NCBI GenBank assembly: GCA_900551645.1
Contig: URWP01000102.1
Span: 1-8,978 of the forward strand
DNA: 8,978 bases
Origin: an uncultured Bacteroides sp.
GTDB lineage: Bacteria; Bacteroidota; Bacteroidia; Bacteroidales; Bacteroidaceae
Direction of reading: 5' to 3'
A program made the position numbers and the translations under genes. The notes under the pieces were generated by a model. That model did no database searches and was not told the DNA's origin. It was given only the letters and a program-made list of their open reading frames with translations. This document shows positions 6,453-8,978 of this stretch, piece after piece (within the stretch, counting starts at the first letter, position 1; each line of letters begins with the position of its first letter).

Positions 6453-7706
6453 TTATTTTCTTCTGTTTCGTTTGAACTCGCGGATAGCCTCGTTGATGTT
6501 CATCTTCTGTCCGTCTTTAAAGGCGATGATGAAGGCATCCTTGAATTTGGCATCCACTTTGGTACGTTTCAGGCGGAGAATCCGGTTGTAGTCCGTGTCT
6601 TCGCCATAGGTATATTTCACCAGTCCGTTCTCTTTATAATAAGACACCGGAGCCAGCCCTTTCAGTTGCTTGCTTCCTTTCGGAAGTACCCGTGACGATG
6701 TAGTAATCTGTATCTTGAATACCGGGCGTGAAGCTTCCTGTTTCGACGGATGTCTGGCAGGTTGTACGTCGGAGGTATTTGCTTGCTGGGTCCGTGTATT
6801 GTCTTGGGAAGCCGGTGAGGCGGATGGTGACTCGGCAGCCGTTTCCTTCGAAGCGGAGTCTGTTTCAGTTACCGGTATGCTTGTCGCCGGAGCTGTTCCC
6901 CGGTTTTCGCCGGAACGGACATGTTGCTGCTGTTTCCGGTAATTGGCGATAGCCGTATAGATACTCCGTGCCATAATGGCGCTTCCGTTTTCCGAAATAA
7001 GGAAGGCGGCTTCGGTAGGGTTGGTGATATATCCCAATTCCACCAGGATACTGGGCATGGAGGTTTCGCGCAATACCAGGAATCCGGCCTGATGCACTCC
7101 CTTGTCTTGTCGTCCGTTGTTCCGGAACTGGCGTTGCACCAGTTGGGCCAGGTTGACACTTTGGGCCATATATTTGTCCTGCAGGAACTCGAAGATGATA
7201 TAGCTTTCGGCCGAGTTAGGATTGAATCCGGCATATTGCTGCTTATAGTCATCTTCAATCAGAATCACCGAGTTTTCCTTTTGGGCTACCTCCAGATTCT
7301 CTTGTGTACGGTGCAGACCCAGGGTATAGGTTTCCGCACCGCTTACCCGGCTGTTCCGTGAAGCCAGCGAGTTGGTATGGATGGATACGAACAGGTCGGC
7401 TTTGGCATTGTTGGCAATTTCAGCTCTCCGGTGCAACGGAATGAATACATCCCGGTCGCGTGTATAGACCACCCGTACATCCGGCAGGTTCTGTTCTATC
7501 AGTTTGCCCAGTTTCAGGGCTACTTTCAGGTTAATGTTTTTCTCCTTGACATTTCTGCCGATGGCACCTGGGTCATGCCCTCCGTGTCCGGCATCGATGA
7601 CCAGGGTAAAGCGGTTGTCGTTCCCGGCAGATGCGGGAGTCTGGGAGAACAAGGCCAGAAAAAAAGCCCCGATAATATATAGTATGTTGAATCTTGTAAT
7701 CTTCAT
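6453..7706 (-). CDS. N-acetylmuramoyl-L-alanine amidase (Amidase_3) with SPOR-like C-terminal domain
   Basis: A zinc-dependent periplasmic hydrolase that cleaves the bond between N-acetylmuramic acid and the peptide stem, typically to split septal peptidoglycan. The 417-residue protein starts with a signal peptide (about 1-27, hydrophobic core ILYIIGAFFLALF, ASA before the likely cleavage). The Amidase_3 domain spans about 33-257. Visible zinc and catalytic residues are His41 (DAGHGG), Glu55 (KEKN), His110 (SIHTN) and Glu223 (LVELGYITN), matching the AmiA/B/C pattern. Residues about 138-180 form an insert like the regulatory helix region of AmiB/AmiC-type enzymes. A Ser/Ala/Thr/Gln-rich linker (about 258-327) leads to a SPOR-like domain (about 329-410, VFKIQITTSS to DAFIIAFKDG), which in this family binds denuded septal glycan. 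It is the first gene of an operon with the MCE gene. Catalytic assignment is very secure; the SPOR reading is good. Confidence 0.94.
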   Translation of the reverse strand: MKITRFNILYIIGAFFLALFSQTPASAGNDNRFTLVIDAGHGGHDPGAIGRNVKEKNINLKVALKLGKLIEQNLPDVRVVYTRDRDVFIPLHRRAEIANNAKADLFVSIHTNSLASRNSRVSGAETYTLGLHRTQENLEVAQKENSVILIEDDYKQQYAGFNPNSAESYIIFEFLQDKYMAQSVNLAQLVQRQFRNNGRQDKGVHQAGFLVLRETSMPSILVELGYITNPTEAAFLISENGSAIMARSIYTAIANYRKQQQHVRSGENRGTAPATSIPVTETDSASKETAAESPSASPASQDNTRTQQANTSDVQPARHPSKQEASRPVFKIQITTSSRVLPKGSKQLKGLAPVSYYKENGLVKYTYGEDTDYNRILRLKRTKVDAKFKDAFIIAFKDGQKMNINEAIREFKRNRRK

Positions 7707-7720
7707 AACTAAACTTCTTG

Positions 7721-7728
7721 CAAAGGTA
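7721..7728 (-). promoter_or_regulatory. -7 box for the amidase-MCE operon
   Basis: Read on the minus strand this is TACCTTTG, an exact TAnnTTTG match followed by C, as is common in Bacteroides promoters. It ends only 14 nt before the ATG at 7706, so the leader would be very short, perhaps under 10 nt. No TTTG lies at the usual -33 spacing; the nearest similar sequence is CTTG at 7760-7757, 28 bp away. Confidence 0.55.
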
Positions 7729-7864
7729 ATAGAATTTTTTGTTTCTCTCCTTCCTTCAAGTTTAAAAGATGCGGATTATTCGATATAAAACCCATAAAAA
7801 CAGGAGAATTTCCTATCTTTTCCCTGTTCCGGGCAACTTCGGACGGTAGCTTCCGGCAGGCTTT

Positions 7865-7907
7865 GGTAAAACGAACGGACGTTTTGCCGCATACATCCGT
7901 TCGTTTT
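7865..7907. repeat. Two overlapping, mutually exclusive inverted repeats
   Basis: AAAACGAACGGA at 7868-7879 is the exact complement of TCCGTTCGTTTT at 7896-7907 (12-bp stem, 16-nt loop). The same left arm can also pair with the adjacent CGTTTTGCC at 7880-7888: 7865-7873 against 7880-7888 gives a 9-bp stem with one T-G wobble and a 6-nt loop. The two folds cannot coexist. On the plus strand the longer stem ends in TTTT, so a terminator-like reading exists, but no gene ends here. It sits between two divergent promoters. Confidence 0.55.
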
Positions 7908-7951
7908 GATGAAGACAAACGGGCGTGTGGATGAGAATGAACGTTCGTTTT
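7898..7951 (+). repeat. 10-bp direct repeat CGTTCGTTTT
   Basis: CGTTCGTTTT occurs at 7898-7907 and again at 7942-7951, starting 44 bp apart (about four helical turns). An inverted copy, AAAACGAACG, lies at 7868-7877. Three copies in about 85 bp of intergenic DNA suggest an operator array for an unknown regulator, though no regulator gene is in the window. Confidence 0.45.
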
Positions 7952-8035
7952 CGGAGGAGGTATTCCGGCAATATCCGTCTCTGTTAATTTACCTTAAAGC
8001 TGTTCTCTGGTAGGCCGATAGGACGGATTATCGCT

Positions 8036-8043
8036 TATCTTTG
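8036..8043 (+). promoter_or_regulatory. -7 box for folD
   Basis: TATCTTTG matches the Bacteroidota -7 consensus exactly. Transcription would begin near 8050, giving a leader of about 20 nt before the ATG at 8069. No TTTG is present at the normal -33 spacing; the nearest weak similarity, TCTG at 8006-8009, is 26 bp upstream. Confidence 0.6.
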
Positions 8044-8068
8044 TTACAATCATAAAAAATCTGAAGAT

Positions 8069-8950
8069 ATGACATTGATAGATGGAAAGGCTATTTCCGA
8101 ACAGGTAAAACAGGAGATAGCGGCCGAAGTGGCTGAGATTGTAGCGAAAGGGGGAAAACGTCCCCATCTGGCGGCGATTCTGGTCGGGCATGATGGAGGA
8201 AGCGAAACCTATGTGGCCAATAAGGTGAAGGCTTGCGAAGTGTGCGGCTTCAAGTCGATGCTCATCCGTTACGAAGCAGATGTTACGGAAGAAGAATTGC
8301 TGGCCAAGGTGCGTGAACTGAATCAGGACGACGATGTAGACGGTTTTATCGTCCAGTTGCCGCTTCCGAAGCATATTTCCGAGCAGAAGGTCATCGAGAC
8401 CATCGATTACCGCAAGGATGTAGACGGTTTCCATCCCATCAACGTAGGTCGTATGGCCATCGGTCTGCCTTGTTATGTATCTGCTACTCCGAACGGAATC
8501 CTGGAATTGCTGAAACGTTATCAGATTGAAACCCAGGGAAAGAAATGCGTGGTGCTGGGACGTAGCAACATTGTAGGAAAACCGATGGCGATGCTCATGA
8601 TGCAGAAAGCTTATCCGGGCGACGCTACCGTAACCGTCTGTCATAGCCGGAGCCGTAACCTGGTAGAAGAGTGCCGTGAGGCCGATATTATCATTGCGGC
8701 ATTGGGACAGCCTAATTTCGTGAAGGCCGACATGGTGAAGGAAGGGGCTGTGGTGATTGACGTGGGTACGACCCGTGTGCCGGACGCTACCCGTAAATCC
8801 GGTTTCAAACTCACTGGCGACGTGAAATTCGATGAGGTGGCTCCGAAATGTTCCTTCATCACTCCGGTTCCGGGTGGAGTAGGACCGATGACCATCGTAT
8901 CGTTGATGAAGAATACGTTACTGGCCGGTAAAAAGGCCATTTACGGATAA
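8069..8950 (+). CDS. folD: Bifunctional methylenetetrahydrofolate dehydrogenase / methenyltetrahydrofolate cyclohydrolase
   Basis: Interconverts 5,10-methylene-, 5,10-methenyl- and 10-formyl-tetrahydrofolate in the cytoplasm, feeding purine and formyl-methionyl-tRNA synthesis. At 293 residues it has normal length. The N-terminal catalytic domain shows Tyr48 and the catalytic Lys52 in ETYVANKVKAC, Gln96 in VQLPLP and Asp119 in KDVDGFHP; the spacing agrees with E. coli Tyr50, Lys54, Gln98 and Asp121. The Rossmann part has VVLGRSNIVGKP at 161-172, which binds NADP+, and the second family signature PGGVGPMT at 268-275. The ATG at 8069 gives the expected family N-terminus (MTLIDGKAIS). It is divergent from the amidase and has its own -7 box. 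The stop at 8948-8950 lies 3 nt before another ATG, so it may lead an operon that continues outside the window. Confidence 0.98.
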   Translation: MTLIDGKAISEQVKQEIAAEVAEIVAKGGKRPHLAAILVGHDGGSETYVANKVKACEVCGFKSMLIRYEADVTEEELLAKVRELNQDDDVDGFIVQLPLPKHISEQKVIETIDYRKDVDGFHPINVGRMAIGLPCYVSATPNGILELLKRYQIETQGKKCVVLGRSNIVGKPMAMLMMQKAYPGDATVTVCHSRSRNLVEECREADIIIAALGQPNFVKADMVKEGAVVIDVGTTRVPDATRKSGFKLTGDVKFDEVAPKCSFITPVPGGVGPMTIVSLMKNTLLAGKKAIYG

Positions 8951-8953
8951 GGC

Positions 8954-8978
8954 ATGAATGCTTTGTCCCTGATACGGA
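8954..8978 (+). CDS. Possible start of the next gene (partial, window edge)
   Basis: An ATG three bases after the folD stop opens a frame that stays open for the remaining eight codons (MNALSLIR). The tight spacing is typical of co-transcribed genes. Too little is visible to name a product, and a chance ATG cannot be excluded. Confidence 0.3.

Larger units (their letters stand above)
7707..8068. other. Divergent intergenic region between amidase and folD
   Basis: No gene is supported. It carries the amidase -7 box at the left end and the folD -7 box at the right end. The middle, about 7830-7960, is GC-richer than the other intergenic regions and contains three copies of CGTTCGTTTT (one inverted), two overlapping hairpins (7865-7907) and a single DnaA-box-like TGTGGATGA at 7926-7934. 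A 69-codon open frame on the minus strand (7709-7918) runs through the amidase promoter and lacks protein-like features; I treat it as chance. Confidence 0.65.

Noticed and set aside
6770..6935. Low-complexity segment in the amidase gene as a possible frameshift or inserted repeat
   Set aside because: The frame is continuous, and Ser/Ala/Thr-rich linkers between amidase and SPOR domains are normal.
7709..7918. 69-codon minus-strand frame ending just before the amidase
   Set aside because: It overlaps the amidase -7 box and the repeat cluster, and the product has no domain-like pattern; open by chance.
7994..8644. 216-codon minus-strand open frame over folD
   Set aside because: Antisense to folD and its promoter; the His/Phe/Gln-rich translation looks like a reverse-strand shadow.
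1..8978. CRISPR arrays, tRNA/rRNA genes, IS elements or phage genes
   Set aside because: No regular spacer-repeat pattern, cloverleaf, transposase motif or terminal inverted repeats were seen on either strand.

Overview
The window looks like a housekeeping stretch of a Bacteroidales chromosome, most likely Bacteroidaceae (Bacteroides or Phocaeicola type). The evidence is the protein families, the Bacteroidota-type -7 boxes (TAnnTTTG or one-off variants, e.g. TATCTTTG before folD and TACCTTTG before the amidase), the lack of clear Shine-Dalgarno sequences, and AT-rich intergenic DNA between moderate-GC genes. The genus is inference; the phylum-level call is firmer.

Layout from left to right. 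(1) A class II, adenosylcobalamin-dependent ribonucleotide reductase (nrdJ) on the minus strand, read from a GTG start at 2568 to a stop at 13. (2) A 420-bp AT-rich divergent intergenic region with an nrdJ promoter, small dyads and short direct repeats. (3) An NfsA/FRP-like nitroreductase on the plus strand. (4) A strong, probably bidirectional terminator at 3748-3789 between the convergent nitroreductase and dnaA. (5) dnaA on the minus strand, with a promoter candidate upstream. (6) A 26-bp perfect palindrome, probably the terminator of the next unit. (7) A two-gene minus-strand operon: a periplasmic N-acetylmuramoyl-L-alanine amidase with a SPOR-like tail, then an MCE/MlaD-family lipid-transport protein. 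(8) A 362-bp divergent intergenic region with a repeated CGTTCGTTTT motif that can form two mutually exclusive hairpins. (9) folD on the plus strand, followed by the first codons of a possible next gene at the window edge.

The genes fall into two functional themes. nrdJ (dNTP supply), folD (one-carbon units for purine and thymidylate synthesis) and dnaA (replication initiation) serve DNA replication, but they sit in separate transcription units. The amidase and MCE pair serve the cell envelope. No tRNA, rRNA, CRISPR, IS element or phage gene was seen. No convincing novel multi-gene system was found. The items most worth a second look are the repeat/hairpin element at 7865-7951, the orphan amidase-MCE operon, and the GTG-started nrdJ that lacks an adjacent cobalamin riboswitch.
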